Counted from the first letter of the stretch, positions 1 to 7,942 are shown. The stretch is DNA of 37,996 nt from Acidobacteriota bacterium (GCA_016789705.1 JAEUQR010000077.1:1-37996), one strand, 5' to 3'. Numbers and translations: made by a program. The notes: generated by a model not told the origin, from the sequence alone.

Positions 1-269
1 CGGTCTTGTTGCGACGTACGTAGGGGCGCACGTACTGCACGGGCAAGAGGCGCACGTGCCGCCCGCGCGCCTGGCCGCGACGGCCCCAGTAGTGGGCCGT
101 GCCGCAGGCTTCCATTACGACCGTGGTGCCCACCGCCAAGCCATCGAGAAAGGTCTCGAACTGTCGTCGCGTGAGTCGCCGCCGATCCACGATGCGCGCC
201 GCCCCGATTGGCAACCGCCACCTCGAAGACATCCTTTGCGAGATCCACCGCCACCGTCGTAGCATCCAT
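1..269 (-). pseudogene. IS110-family transposase, N-terminal fragment, frameshifted
   Basis: This is the start of a DEDD (RuvC-like) IS110 transposase that runs off the window edge, so only about 90 codons are visible. The N-terminus reads MDATTVAVDLAKDVFEVAV, carrying the first catalytic Asp. After a one-base shift near 200-206 it continues with VVMEACGTAHYWGR, carrying the catalytic Glu, and then VRLLPVQYVRPYVRRNKT, all typical of the family. A strong AGGAGG ribosome-binding site lies just before the ATG. The break sits in a G/C run (GGGGCGGCGCGC on the coding strand) that has one base too many compared with the expected reading. IS110 elements are not known to need frameshifting, so this is either decay or a sequencing error. 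The catalytic Ser-containing C-terminal part lies outside the window. Confidence 0.85.
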
Positions 270-410
270 GTCGGCCTCCTCTTGGTGTGGTTGCGACCCA
301 CGATCGCGGCCAGCATGCCGCGAAGAAACCGGGAGGAGTCCATACCATCATTGCAGCCGACAGGGAGCTCCCTCACTAAAGCAGGCACTTCCACCTAACG
401 CACGGAGGTG
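270..410 (-). ncRNA. Candidate IS110 left-end non-coding region (possible bridge RNA)
   Basis: In IS110-group elements the stretch between the left end and the recombinase start encodes the structured bridge RNA that pairs with donor and target DNA. Here about 140 nt lie directly upstream of the transposase start in the same orientation. They contain the perfect palindrome AGGGAGCTCCCT at 362-373 and the small inverted pair CACCT/AGGTG around 390-410. The outer boundary of the element cannot be fixed without the other end, so the limits are approximate. The assignment rests on position and family knowledge, not on a fold I could compute. Confidence 0.3.
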
Positions 411-793
411 TCACATGCCCCGAGCGGGCCAGTGAAGATGCAGCACTCTGGAAGAGTTCGAGATGCGAGCCGTGAGCCTCTCGGGATGTGACGGCGGAGG
501 GCGGGGCCGTGTCCGGCGGGCGGCCCGAGCAGGCCGCGCAGGCGTGAGACGTCAAACGCCGAGGCGGCGCCGAAGTCCGCGTGGGGTGTTCAGGCACCGC
601 GGCGACGCAACGCGTCGCGCAGCACCGCCCGGGGCCCCGCGCTTCCGGCCGACACTCGCCCCCGCTGGCGTTTGACGGCCTGCGCAGGCCGGACGCGGGA
701 GGCGGGCCCGCCCTTCGCCGTCGCTCAGGCGCATGGGGTGAGCATCGAAGCCCGGCCCGGGGGAATTCGCGCCGCGCGTGCCCGGGGGGCTGA
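411..793. other. Non-coding stretch between the IS remnant and the PPIase gene
   Basis: No open frame here shows recognisable family features or a convincing start. The only structure I see is the imperfect inverted repeat described separately (arms near 532-560 and 667-690) and the extended -10 box that drives the next gene. It may hold debris from the mobile-element insertion. Confidence 0.5.
532..690. repeat. Imperfect inverted repeat of unknown origin
   Basis: The left arm (532-560) contains GCGCAGGCG and then GTCAAACGCC. The right arm (667-690) contains GGCGTTTGAC and then GGCCTGCGCAGGCC. The ten-base core GTCAAACGCC/GGCGTTTGAC is exact, and the flanking GCGCAGG blocks also match with a short length difference. 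About 105 bp separate the arms. It could be a REP- or MITE-like palindromic unit, or a structured RNA. Confidence 0.4.
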
Positions 794-799
794 TAGGCT
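791..799 (+). promoter_or_regulatory. Extended -10 box (TGATAGGCT) of the PPIase gene
   Basis: TG-A-TAGGCT forms an extended -10 element, 8 nt from the ATG at 808, so transcription would begin at or next to the start codon. No good -35 is visible at the usual distance. Confidence 0.45.
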
Positions 800-807
800 G
801 TAGGGAT

Positions 808-1911
808 ATGTCCGATTCGCGCTTCGCCCGCTCCGCCGGTTCGCTCCGTTCGTTCCCCGTGCTCGGTCTGGTCGCCATGGCGGCCGTCGCCGGTGCCTGC
901 AACGCCAAACCAGGCAGCGGTCCGGCGCCCTCGGCGGATGCCTGGGCGGTCGTGGACGGCCGCGAGATCAAGCGCGACGACGTCGAGAAGGCGTTCCGCC
1001 GTGCCATGCAGGCACAGGCCCCGCCGTCCGAGGAAGAGGCGCTCAACGCCAAGCTCAACCTGCTGAACGAGATGATCGTGCAGGACATCCTCATCGCCAA
1101 GGCTGGCGCCCTCAAGATCGAAGTGCCCGAGGCCGAGCTGAACACCGCCTACGACGCCGGCAAGAAGGACGTGCCGCCCGAGCAGTTCCAGCAGGAACTG
1201 ACGCGCCGCCAGATCACCGAAGCCGACATGAAGGAAGGCCTGCGCCGCGAACTGCTGGTGCAGAAGCTCCTTGAGAAGGAAGTCACGGCCAAGGCGGCGG
1301 TGACCGATCAGGAGATCGCCAACTTCTACAACGCCAACAAGGCGCAGTTCAACTTCCCGGAAGAGGCCTACCATCTCGCCCAGATCGTCGTCACGCCAGT
1401 GCGCGACCAGGAACTCAACAACCGCAGCGGCGACGACGCGACCACACCCGAGCAGGCCATCCAGAAGGCGAACATGCTGATGGAGCGCCTCAAGGGCGGC
1501 GCGCAGTTCGCCGACCTCGCCCGCGACTTCTCGGAAGACTCGCAGTCGGCCCCGCGGGGCGGCGACCTCGGCTTCATTCCGGTCTCGGCGCTCAACCAGG
1601 CGCCGCCGCCGCTGCGCGACTCGGTGCTCAAGTCGAGCCCCGGCACCGTCAGCGCCGTGAGCATCGGCGGCGCACATTCCATCGTCCTGCTCGTCTCGAA
1701 GGAGGCGGCCGGTCAGCGCGACCTCTCCACCGCGACCGTGCGCGACGGCATCAGCGCCACCCTCAAGAACCGCAAGGAAGCGCTGCTGCGCACCGCCTAC
1801 CTGACGAACGCGCGCAGCGAAGCCAATGTCGTGAACGTCATCGCGAAGAAGGTGCTCGAGTCGCCCGGCACGCTGCCCACCGTGATGCCGAAGGCGCCCG
1901 GCACGCCGTAA
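808..1911 (+). CDS. SurA/PrsA-like peptidylprolyl isomerase lipoprotein
   Basis: A predicted parvulin-type PPIase that would help exported proteins fold in the periplasm. The 367-residue product begins with a basic N-terminus and a hydrophobic stretch ending at Cys31 (AVAGAC), which fits a weak lipobox and membrane anchoring. A SurA_N-like chaperone helix region spans roughly residues 45-180 (DVEKAFRRAMQAQ onward). The rotamase domain spans about 188-300, from YHLAQIVVTP through GGAQFADLARDFSED to GGDLGFIPVSAL. I chose the ATG at 808 rather than an upstream in-frame ATG at 778 because a -10 box lies just before it and the upstream extension has no signal-peptide character. The gene stands alone; the M14 peptidase downstream has its own promoter. 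It could equally be annotated as a foldase of the PrsA group. Confidence 0.88.
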   Translation: MSDSRFARSAGSLRSFPVLGLVAMAAVAGACNAKPGSGPAPSADAWAVVDGREIKRDDVEKAFRRAMQAQAPPSEEEALNAKLNLLNEMIVQDILIAKAGALKIEVPEAELNTAYDAGKKDVPPEQFQQELTRRQITEADMKEGLRRELLVQKLLEKEVTAKAAVTDQEIANFYNANKAQFNFPEEAYHLAQIVVTPVRDQELNNRSGDDATTPEQAIQKANMLMERLKGGAQFADLARDFSEDSQSAPRGGDLGFIPVSALNQAPPPLRDSVLKSSPGTVSAVSIGGAHSIVLLVSKEAAGQRDLSTATVRDGISATLKNRKEALLRTAYLTNARSEANVVNVIAKKVLESPGTLPTVMPKAPGTP

Positions 1912-1943
1912 GCGCCGCTTCCCTTCGAGGGTGCATGGCCCGC

Positions 1944-1949
1944 TACACT
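1944..1949 (+). promoter_or_regulatory. -10 box (TACACT) of the M14 peptidase gene
   Basis: TACACT ends 8 nt before the ATG at 1958, with no Shine-Dalgarno between them. The predicted start of transcription coincides with the start codon. The -35 region is not recognisable. Confidence 0.45.
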
Positions 1950-1957
1950 AACGGGCT

Positions 1958-4612
1958 ATGCACCTTCCACACGCCCTGACGCTCGCGCTGGCGGCCACGC
2001 TCGTGGCCGCTCCGGCCCTTGCGCAGACCGCCGAGGAGCCGTTCTGGCCCGGCGCGCAGTACGACCCGAAGATCCCCACCCTGCAGCAGGTCGTCGGCCA
2101 CCAGCCCGGCGCCGAAATCACCACCCCCGATCAGATCGGCGTCTATCTCCGCGCGCTCGCGCAGGCCGCGCCCGACCGCACGCGTCTCATCGAATACGCG
2201 CGCACGTGGGAAGGCCGGCCGCTGTGGCTGCTCGTCGTGGGCAGCGCCGAGCGGATCGCGAAACTCGACCAGGTGAAGGCCGACATCCGCCGCCTGGCCG
2301 ACCCGCGCGGCGTGGCCGCCGCCGAGGCCGACCGCCTCACGGCCACGCTGCCGGTGGTCGTGTGGCTGATGCACGGCGTGCACGGCAACGAGATAAGCTC
2401 CGCCGACGCGGCGCTGCTCGAGGCCTACCACCTGCTCGCGGTGCGTGGTGATGCCGGCGCCGATCTCGTGCAGCGCGACGCGCTCGTGCTCATCGACCCG
2501 ATGCAGAACCCCGACGGGCGGGCCCGCTTCATCTTCCAGAACCTGCAGGGCCGCGCGTCGGCGCCAGACCCGGCGCCCTACAACGCCGAACACGACGAGC
2601 CGTGGCCGGGCGGACGCTCGAACCACTACCTGTTCGACATGAACCGCGACTGGTTCGCGCAGACCCAGCCAGAGACACGGGGCCGCATCAAGGTCGCGCT
2701 CGAATATTTCCCGCAGGTGAACGTCGACCTGCACGAGCAGGGCTGCAACAACAGCTACTACTTCGCGCCGCCGGCCGACCCGATCAACCCGCACTACACG
2801 AAGGCGCAGATTGCCGGCTTCGACCTGTTCGGCCGCGCCAACGGCGCGCGCTTCGACCAGCGCGGCTGGGCGTATTACATCCGCGAGGTCTACGACGGGT
2901 TCTACCCGGGTTATGGCGATTCCTGGCCGATGATGCACGGCTCGATCGGCATGACCTACGAGCAGGCCTCGGCGCGCGCGTTGTCGTTCGCCCGCACCGA
3001 CGACACCGTGATGACCTACCGCGACGGTGTGATGCACCACTTCAACGCCGCCATCACCACCGCCATCACGGCGGCGAGGAACCGCGAGCGCCTGGTGAAG
3101 GACTTCCTCGACTTCCGCCGGAGCGCCGTCAGCGACGGCGAGAAGGGCCCGGTGCGCGAGTACGTGCTCGTGCCGGGGCACGATCCGTCGCGCGCCGCCG
3201 CGCTGGCCAGGAACCTCGCCACGCAGGGCATCGAGGTGCGCCGCGCCGAAGAAGCCATCACGGTGGGCACGCGCAAGGTGCCGGCCGGTGCCTACCTCGT
3301 GTCACACGCGCAACCGGCCGGGCGCCTCGTGCGCAATCTGCTCGACCTCGATACGAAGCAGGACGCACCCTTCATCGCCCGTCAGGAGGAGCGACGGAAA
3401 CGGCGTCAGCCGGATCAGATCTACGACATCACGGCGTGGAGCCTGCCGCTCACCTACGACGTCGAGGTCGTGACGAGCCCCGCGGCGATCACCGCGAAGG
3501 CCACACCCGTGCCCGCCACCCACGACGCCGCGCCACCGGCCCGCACGCTGGCCGCAGGTGCTGTGGGGTATCTCGTGCCGTGGGGTGCGGCCGCCGCCGC
3601 GCTCACCGTGGAGGCCGTGGCCCAGGGCCTGCGTGTGCACAACGTGGGTGGTGCCTTCACGCTGGCCGGCCGCGCCTTCCCGATCGGCACGGCGTTCATT
3701 CGCGCGGCCGGCAATCCCGCCGATCTGCCGGCCCGCCTCTCGGCGCTGGCGACGAAACACGGCGCCGAGGTCGTGCCCATCGATACGACCTACGTCGATG
3801 CCGGCACATCACTCGGCAGCAACAACGTGGCGTTCGTGAAGGCGCCGCGCGTGCTGCTCGCATGGGATCAGCCGACCGGCACGCTCTCGGCCGGCTGGAC
3901 GCGCTACGTGCTCGAACGCCGCTACGGCCAGAAGACCACCGCGGTGCGCACCGCTTCGCTCGGGCGCGTGAACTTCGCCGACTACGACGTGGTGGTGCTG
4001 CCCTCGGGCAACTTCGCGGACCACATCAACGGCGCCGTGCTGGCGCGACTCAAGGACTGGATTCGCCTGGGCGGCACGCTCGTGACGCTCGCCGATGCGA
4101 CGCGCTGGGCGGCCACGAGTGGCGCCGGCCTGCTCGACACGAATGCGCTGCTCAAGGACGGCAAGCCCGACGTGCCTCCGTCGGGCAACAACACGTCCCC
4201 GGCGGGCGTTGCGGCGACGGCGGATTTCGACAAGGCGATTCAGCCCGATCGCGAACGTCCGGACGCGCAGCCCGGGGCGTTGCTCAGGGCCACCGTGGAT
4301 ACGGACCACTGGCTGAGCGCCGGCCAGGATGGCGAAACGCAGGTCGTCATCGAGGGCTCGCGCGTGTTCGCGCCGATCAAGCTGAACGCCGGCCGCAACG
4401 TCGTCTACTACGCGGCGAAGGAGCAGCTCGTCGCGTCCGGCCTCATCTGGCCGGAAGGGCAGGACCTGCTCGTGCGCAAGGCCTACCTGATGCACCAGCC
4501 GATGGGCCAGGGCCACGTCATCGCGTTCGCGGAAGACGCCAATTACCGCGCCTATGCCGAGGCGACGATGTTGCTCTTCATGAACGCCGTGCTGCTCGGG
4601 CCGGCGTTCTAA
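1958..4612 (+). CDS. Secreted M14-family zinc carboxypeptidase
   Basis: A predicted exported metallocarboxypeptidase of 884 residues. A signal peptide ends around ALAQ (residues 20-23). The M14 fold occupies about residues 45-380. Zinc ligands appear as H142-G-N-E145 (within MHGVHGNE) and H259 (VDLHEQG), and E335 in MTYEQAS is the likely general base, so the active site looks complete. The C-terminal half (about 560-880) contains a glutamine-amidotransferase-like fold (VVVLPSGNF, LKDWIRLGGTLV), an architecture known from other long M14 proteins of Gram-negative bacteria. The stop codon overlaps the stop of the convergent membrane-protein gene. The likely job is trimming external peptides or cell-wall peptides; the substrate is unknown. 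Confidence 0.92.
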   Translation: MHLPHALTLALAATLVAAPALAQTAEEPFWPGAQYDPKIPTLQQVVGHQPGAEITTPDQIGVYLRALAQAAPDRTRLIEYARTWEGRPLWLLVVGSAERIAKLDQVKADIRRLADPRGVAAAEADRLTATLPVVVWLMHGVHGNEISSADAALLEAYHLLAVRGDAGADLVQRDALVLIDPMQNPDGRARFIFQNLQGRASAPDPAPYNAEHDEPWPGGRSNHYLFDMNRDWFAQTQPETRGRIKVALEYFPQVNVDLHEQGCNNSYYFAPPADPINPHYTKAQIAGFDLFGRANGARFDQRGWAYYIREVYDGFYPGYGDSWPMMHGSIGMTYEQASARALSFARTDDTVMTYRDGVMHHFNAAITTAITAARNRERLVKDFLDFRRSAVSDGEKGPVREYVLVPGHDPSRAAALARNLATQGIEVRRAEEAITVGTRKVPAGAYLVSHAQPAGRLVRNLLDLDTKQDAPFIARQEERRKRRQPDQIYDITAWSLPLTYDVEVVTSPAAITAKATPVPATHDAAPPARTLAAGAVGYLVPWGAAAAALTVEAVAQGLRVHNVGGAFTLAGRAFPIGTAFIRAAGNPADLPARLSALATKHGAEVVPIDTTYVDAGTSLGSNNVAFVKAPRVLLAWDQPTGTLSAGWTRYVLERRYGQKTTAVRTASLGRVNFADYDVVVLPSGNFADHINGAVLARLKDWIRLGGTLVTLADATRWAATSGAGLLDTNALLKDGKPDVPPSGNNTSPAGVAATADFDKAIQPDRERPDAQPGALLRATVDTDHWLSAGQDGETQVVIEGSRVFAPIKLNAGRNVVYYAAKEQLVASGLIWPEGQDLLVRKAYLMHQPMGQGHVIAFAEDANYRAYAEATMLLFMNAVLLGPAF

Positions 4613-6279
4613 CGGGCGGGTGGCACGGCGGCGCGCACGCGGTAGAGCACGTCGCCGTCACTCTCCGCCACCCGCTCGAGGTCCGGACTGGCCGCCGCCG
4701 CGGCGATGAACGCCGCGGCGCGTGCCGGCTCGTATCTCGGCAGCACCACGATGTGGCTGACACCGTAGAAGCGGAGCACGTCGCCGAGCGGCGCCTGTGG
4801 CGCGCGTTCCACCGTGTCGAAGATCGCCTGATAGATGGCGGTCGTGCGTCGGCCGTAGCCGTTCACGAGCGGTGTCCAGGCACGGCTCGCGAAGAGCAGG
4901 TAGTCGGCCTCGGTGGGCCACGCGGGCGCATTCCCGAACATCGGCACGACGAGTGCGGCGGTGGGCGCCTCTTCGGCCAGACGCGCGAAGAGCGGCGACA
5001 CGCGCAGCGGCGCGGCCGGCGTGTAGTTGAGCGACGTCATCAGGTTCTCGGCCAGGAAGACCGGCAGCAGCGCCACCACGGTCAGCCCGCGCCAGCGGCG
5101 GGGCAGGGCCGCCACCGCGACGCCCACGAAGAGCGCGAGTGCCACCGTGACGAGCACGGCCATCCGGCTCGGCGCGCGGAACGAGCCGATGCCGGGCAGC
5201 GCCGAGACGAGATCGAAGGGCCGCCAGCCGGCGCCTGCCTCCGATGGCCCGAGCGAGAGCGCGAAGGCGACACCGCCGAGCACCAGCGCCCACAGCAGCC
5301 GTCGGAGTTCCGGCACCACGAGGCACACGACCACGCCGGCCACCGCCGCGGCGCCCGTGACGACGCCGAGGAAGTAGGAGCGCCAGTCCCACGGCACGGC
5401 GATCTTCGCGCCACCGTGCATGGCGTTCCCGGCCAGCGTGTCGTGCGGCGGGGTCACGTAGAAGTGCGGCTGCACGGCGTAGGTCCGCAGTTCCTCGCGC
5501 GGTGGCTTCGGCAGCCCGAGGAAGGGACGCGCGAGCGGCCAGAGCAGGGCGCCGGCGACGAGGCCGGCCACGGCAAGTGACGCCGCGCGTTGCCGCATCC
5601 GCGACGCCGACCCTGGGGCGGTGACGGCGAGCCAGCCGAGTTGCACGAGCACGACGAGCACGACGAGCACGGCCGCGTACCACGAGACGAGGGCCTGCAC
5701 GAGCGCGATGCCCACGGCGCGCGCGAGGTCACGGCGATCGCCGTCGTGCCAAAAGCGATCGAGCCAGAGCGGCGTGAGCACGAAGCCGCCGAGCACGCCG
5801 AGGTGCAGCAGGCCCAGGTAGACCGTCGCCACCTGCGAGTAGCTGAAGCCAAGCACGAGGCCGGCCGTCCATGCCGCCCAGCCGCTGCGCAGGTAGTGCC
5901 ATGCGAGCAGCGCCATCGCCAGCGCGTTCAGCACCGGCAGCAGCATCCGCAGCAGGTGGTAGGTGGCCACCGGCCCCGCCAGTGCGGTCAGCGGCGCGGC
6001 GCCGAGGCCGAGCGCGATCATCGGCTCGGAGTTCGCGAGCCCGCGTGGCTCCGGAGCGAACATCGGCGCGTCGAGCGGCCACTCGCCGGTCAGTGGCCAG
6101 TGCGCATGCCAGGCGAGCGTCCAGGTGATGAGGCGCGCGTCGCCCCAGTCGGGAGTGAGATCGAGCGTGGTCGGGCGCACGAACGGCGCACTGAAGAGCA
6201 GGCTGAGCAGCGTGTAGGCGGCGAGCCAGGCGGAGACGGCGCGCCACCCCGGCCGTGCTCTCTGGGCGACGCGTTCCAC
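4609..6279 (-). CDS. Multi-pass membrane protein, GT-C glycosyltransferase-like
   Basis: A 556-residue integral membrane protein with about ten or more hydrophobic segments. The first loop after TM1 carries DWGDARLITWTLAW followed by APEPRGLANSEP. This arrangement is familiar from uncharacterised GT-C-like membrane proteins, in which acidic residues in the first external loop are catalytic and use a polyprenyl-linked sugar. A soluble C-terminal part (about residues 425-556) ends in VPPAR. The frame is open further upstream into the beta-lactamase gene, but I chose the GTG at 6279: the box TAAGAT lies 8 nt before it, hydrophobic sequence starts soon after, and it leaves an 82-bp divergent intergenic region. 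Its TAG stop overlaps the TAA stop of the M14 gene by four bases. The exact function is not known. Confidence 0.75.
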   Translation of the reverse strand: MERVAQRARPGWRAVSAWLAAYTLLSLLFSAPFVRPTTLDLTPDWGDARLITWTLAWHAHWPLTGEWPLDAPMFAPEPRGLANSEPMIALGLGAAPLTALAGPVATYHLLRMLLPVLNALAMALLAWHYLRSGWAAWTAGLVLGFSYSQVATVYLGLLHLGVLGGFVLTPLWLDRFWHDGDRRDLARAVGIALVQALVSWYAAVLVVLVVLVQLGWLAVTAPGSASRMRQRAASLAVAGLVAGALLWPLARPFLGLPKPPREELRTYAVQPHFYVTPPHDTLAGNAMHGGAKIAVPWDWRSYFLGVVTGAAAVAGVVVCLVVPELRRLLWALVLGGVAFALSLGPSEAGAGWRPFDLVSALPGIGSFRAPSRMAVLVTVALALFVGVAVAALPRRWRGLTVVALLPVFLAENLMTSLNYTPAAPLRVSPLFARLAEEAPTAALVVPMFGNAPAWPTEADYLLFASRAWTPLVNGYGRRTTAIYQAIFDTVERAPQAPLGDVLRFYGVSHIVVLPRYEPARAAAFIAAAAASPDLERVAESDGDVLYRVRAAVPPAR

Positions 6280-6287
6280 GGTGGCCG

Positions 6288-6293
6288 ATCTTA
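6288..6293 (-). promoter_or_regulatory. -10 box (TAAGAT) of the membrane-protein gene
   Basis: On the minus strand TAAGAT lies 8 nt before the GTG start, giving a predicted leaderless transcript. It stands divergently about 25 bp from the plus-strand box TAAAGT that serves the beta-lactamase-like gene. Confidence 0.45.
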
Positions 6294-6318
6294 CCGCCGG
6301 CGCGCCCGGAGGCGGGTG

Positions 6319-6324
6319 TAAAGT
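6319..6324 (+). promoter_or_regulatory. -10 box (TAAAGT) of the beta-lactamase-like gene
   Basis: TAAAGT is followed by about 37 nt before the ATG at 6362, leaving room for a leader that contains an AGGGAGA ribosome-binding site. This gene is therefore of the ordinary leadered type, unlike its divergent neighbour. Confidence 0.4.
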
Positions 6325-6361
6325 AGGGCCGCTGCGCGTCCTGCGTGGCAGGGAGAACCGC

Positions 6362-7564
6362 ATGAAACTCGGCCTGTCGCTCACCGCGTGCGCCGCTCTG
6401 ACCGTGGCGTCCATCGTCCTCCTGCCCGCCGGCCCCGGCGCGCCCGTGGCGCTCGAGGCGGCCGGTCAGGCCGCCGCTGGCGCGCCGTATTACCCACCGG
6501 CCGGCGGCTGGGCCCGCAAGCCGGCGAGCGAACTCGGCATGGACCAGGCGGCGCTCGATGCCGCGGTGCGCTTCGCGCAGACCCGCGAGTCCACCCGGGC
6601 CATGGACTTCTCGGACCAGGAGCGTATCTTCGGGTCGCTGCTCGGCTCGGTGCCGAATATCCGCGCGAAGACCAACGGCCTCGTCATCCACAAGGGCTAC
6701 GTCGTGGCCGAGTTCGGCGACACGACGTGGGCCGACCCCACCTACTCGGTGGCCAAGAGCATGCTCTCGACGGTGGCGGCCCTGGCCGTGCGCGACGGGA
6801 AGGTCACGAACCTCGACGAACCGGTGGGCCGCCTCGTGAAGGACGGCGGCTACGACTCCCCGCGCAACTCGCTCGTGACCTGGAAGATGCACCTCCAGCA
6901 GGAAACCGAGTGGGAAGGCGAGATGTTCGGCAAGAAGGACGACTTCGTGGGCACGAAGGCGTTCGGCGAAGGCGAACGCAAGCCGCGCGAGCTGAAGCGC
7001 CCGGGCACCTTCTACGAATACAACGACGTGCGCATCAACCGCTTCGGCCAGTCGCTGCTGCGCGCCTGGGGCGAGAGCGTGCCCGATGTCTTCCGCCGCG
7101 AGGTGATGGACGTCATCGGCGCCTCGAACACCTGGCGCTGGATTCCGTACCACAACAGCTACGTGACCGTGAACGGCAAGCAGGTTGCGTCGGTGAGCGG
7201 CGGCACGCGCTGGGGCGGCGGCGTGTGGATCAACGCGCAGGACATGGCGCGCTTCGGTTATCTCTGGCTGCGCGGCGGCAAGTGGGGCGACAGGCAGGTG
7301 CTGCCGCCGGCCTACGTGAAGGCGGCCGTCACACCCAGTCAGCACGGCCCCGACTACGGGTATCTCTGGTGGCTGAACACGCAGGGGAAGAACTATCCCG
7401 GCCTGCCGGCCACGGCCTACGGCGCGCGCGGCGCCGGCTCGAACACGATCACCATCCTGCCGGAACAGGACCTGGTGGTGGTGTGGCGCTGGCACGCCGG
7501 CAACGAAGCCGAGTTCGTGAAGCGCGTCGTGGCGGCGATCAAGCCGACGTCGATGATGCGGTAG
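6362..7564 (+). CDS. Secreted class C beta-lactamase-like serine hydrolase
   Basis: A PF00144-type serine hydrolase (beta-lactamase, DD-peptidase or esterase superfamily) of 400 residues. A signal peptide covers roughly residues 1-40. The catalytic S129-V-A-K132 (SxxK) is clear. Y220-N-D222, within FYEYNDVRIN, sits where the YxN motif is expected. The third motif (usually HxG or KTG) is replaced by GARGAG near the C-terminus, which argues against a true cephalosporinase and suggests an esterase or a D-amino-acid peptidase. I used the ATG at 6362 because of the AGGGAGA ribosome-binding site just upstream and because the hydrophobic signal follows directly. A perfect 10-bp hairpin about 40 bp downstream probably ends transcription. 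Confidence 0.88.
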   Translation: MKLGLSLTACAALTVASIVLLPAGPGAPVALEAAGQAAAGAPYYPPAGGWARKPASELGMDQAALDAAVRFAQTRESTRAMDFSDQERIFGSLLGSVPNIRAKTNGLVIHKGYVVAEFGDTTWADPTYSVAKSMLSTVAALAVRDGKVTNLDEPVGRLVKDGGYDSPRNSLVTWKMHLQQETEWEGEMFGKKDDFVGTKAFGEGERKPRELKRPGTFYEYNDVRINRFGQSLLRAWGESVPDVFRREVMDVIGASNTWRWIPYHNSYVTVNGKQVASVSGGTRWGGGVWINAQDMARFGYLWLRGGKWGDRQVLPPAYVKAAVTPSQHGPDYGYLWWLNTQGKNYPGLPATAYGARGAGSNTITILPEQDLVVVWRWHAGNEAEFVKRVVAAIKPTSMMR

Positions 7565-7605
7565 GACCTGGCGGGCGGGAAGAAGCGGGGAGGCGGGAGA
7601 GAACG

Positions 7606-7627
7606 CGACGGGGCGGACGCCCCGTCG
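7606..7627. terminator. Perfect 10-bp hairpin, probable bidirectional terminator
   Basis: CGACGGGGCG and CGCCCCGTCG pair perfectly around a two-base GA gap. It lies between the end of the beta-lactamase-like gene on the plus strand and the end of a small open frame on the minus strand. No long U tract follows on either side. Confidence 0.5.
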
Positions 7628-7633
7628 AGGGAG

Positions 7634-7714
7634 CTAGCGGGCGATCGTCCAGACGACCTTGGTGCTGGGGGCACTCACCGTGGCGCGGGCCGAGACGTGC
7701 TGTGAGGTAGGCAT
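7634..7714 (-). CDS. Candidate 26-residue small protein
   Basis: This is a short open frame, MPTSQHVSARATVSAP followed by STKVVWTIAR, with several marks of a real gene. GGAG lies 8 nt before the ATG. A possible promoter (TTGCTC, 18 bp, TACACC) lies upstream, and a perfect hairpin sits 7 bp past the stop codon. The peptide is basic, has no Cys, no transmembrane stretch and no clear leader cleavage motif, and I recognise no family. It lies on the same strand as the ankyrin gene but is separated from it by a strong hairpin, so it is probably its own unit. A chance frame of this length is possible; the combination of signals is the argument for it. Confidence 0.4.
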   Translation of the reverse strand: MPTSQHVSARATVSAPSTKVVWTIAR

Positions 7715-7733
7715 GCTCGAGTCTCCAGGTTGT

Positions 7734-7763
7734 GGTGTAGGTCGAACGCCCGGAACTGAGCAA
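7734..7763 (-). promoter_or_regulatory. Possible promoter of the 26-residue small protein
   Basis: On the minus strand TTGCTC (7758-7763) and TACACC (7734-7739) are spaced by 18 bp. Each matches the sigma-70 consensus at only about half its positions. Support comes mainly from the small gene downstream. Confidence 0.25.
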
Positions 7764-7851
7764 GCGGTGTGCCGTCGGGAGATGCTGGCGTTTTTCAGCG
7801 GAGTTCACACTGCTGCGCGACCAACAGCCCGGCCGGAGAGTGGAAATTACA

Positions 7852-7893
7852 CGGGCCCGTGGCATCGATTGCTACACGATGCCGACGGGCCCG
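7852..7893 (-). terminator. Long hairpin downstream of the ankyrin operon
   Basis: A 16-bp stem with one bulged base: CGGGCCCGTGGCATCG pairs with CGATGCCGACGGGCCCG around a nine-base loop. On the minus strand it lies 50 bp past the ankyrin stop codon and is followed by GTGTAATTTCC. On the plus strand TCTTTT follows. It most likely terminates the DUF1592-DUF1552-ankyrin transcript. Confidence 0.6.
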
Positions 7894-7942
7894 AGGTCTT
7901 TTCGGCGTCAGGCGATGACCGGCCGCGGGCGCCCGTCCGCCC

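Noticed and set aside
376..1677. Long open frame on the minus strand opposite the PPIase gene
   Set aside because: Its product is Arg/Val/His-rich low-complexity sequence without a signal or domain. It is the usual antisense shadow of a G+C-rich gene; the plus-strand frame has a clear PPIase domain.
6362..7564. True class C beta-lactamase (resistance gene)
   Set aside because: The SxxK motif is intact, but the third active-site motif (KTG/HxG) is replaced by GARGAG and the overall architecture fits the broad esterase/DD-peptidase group better.
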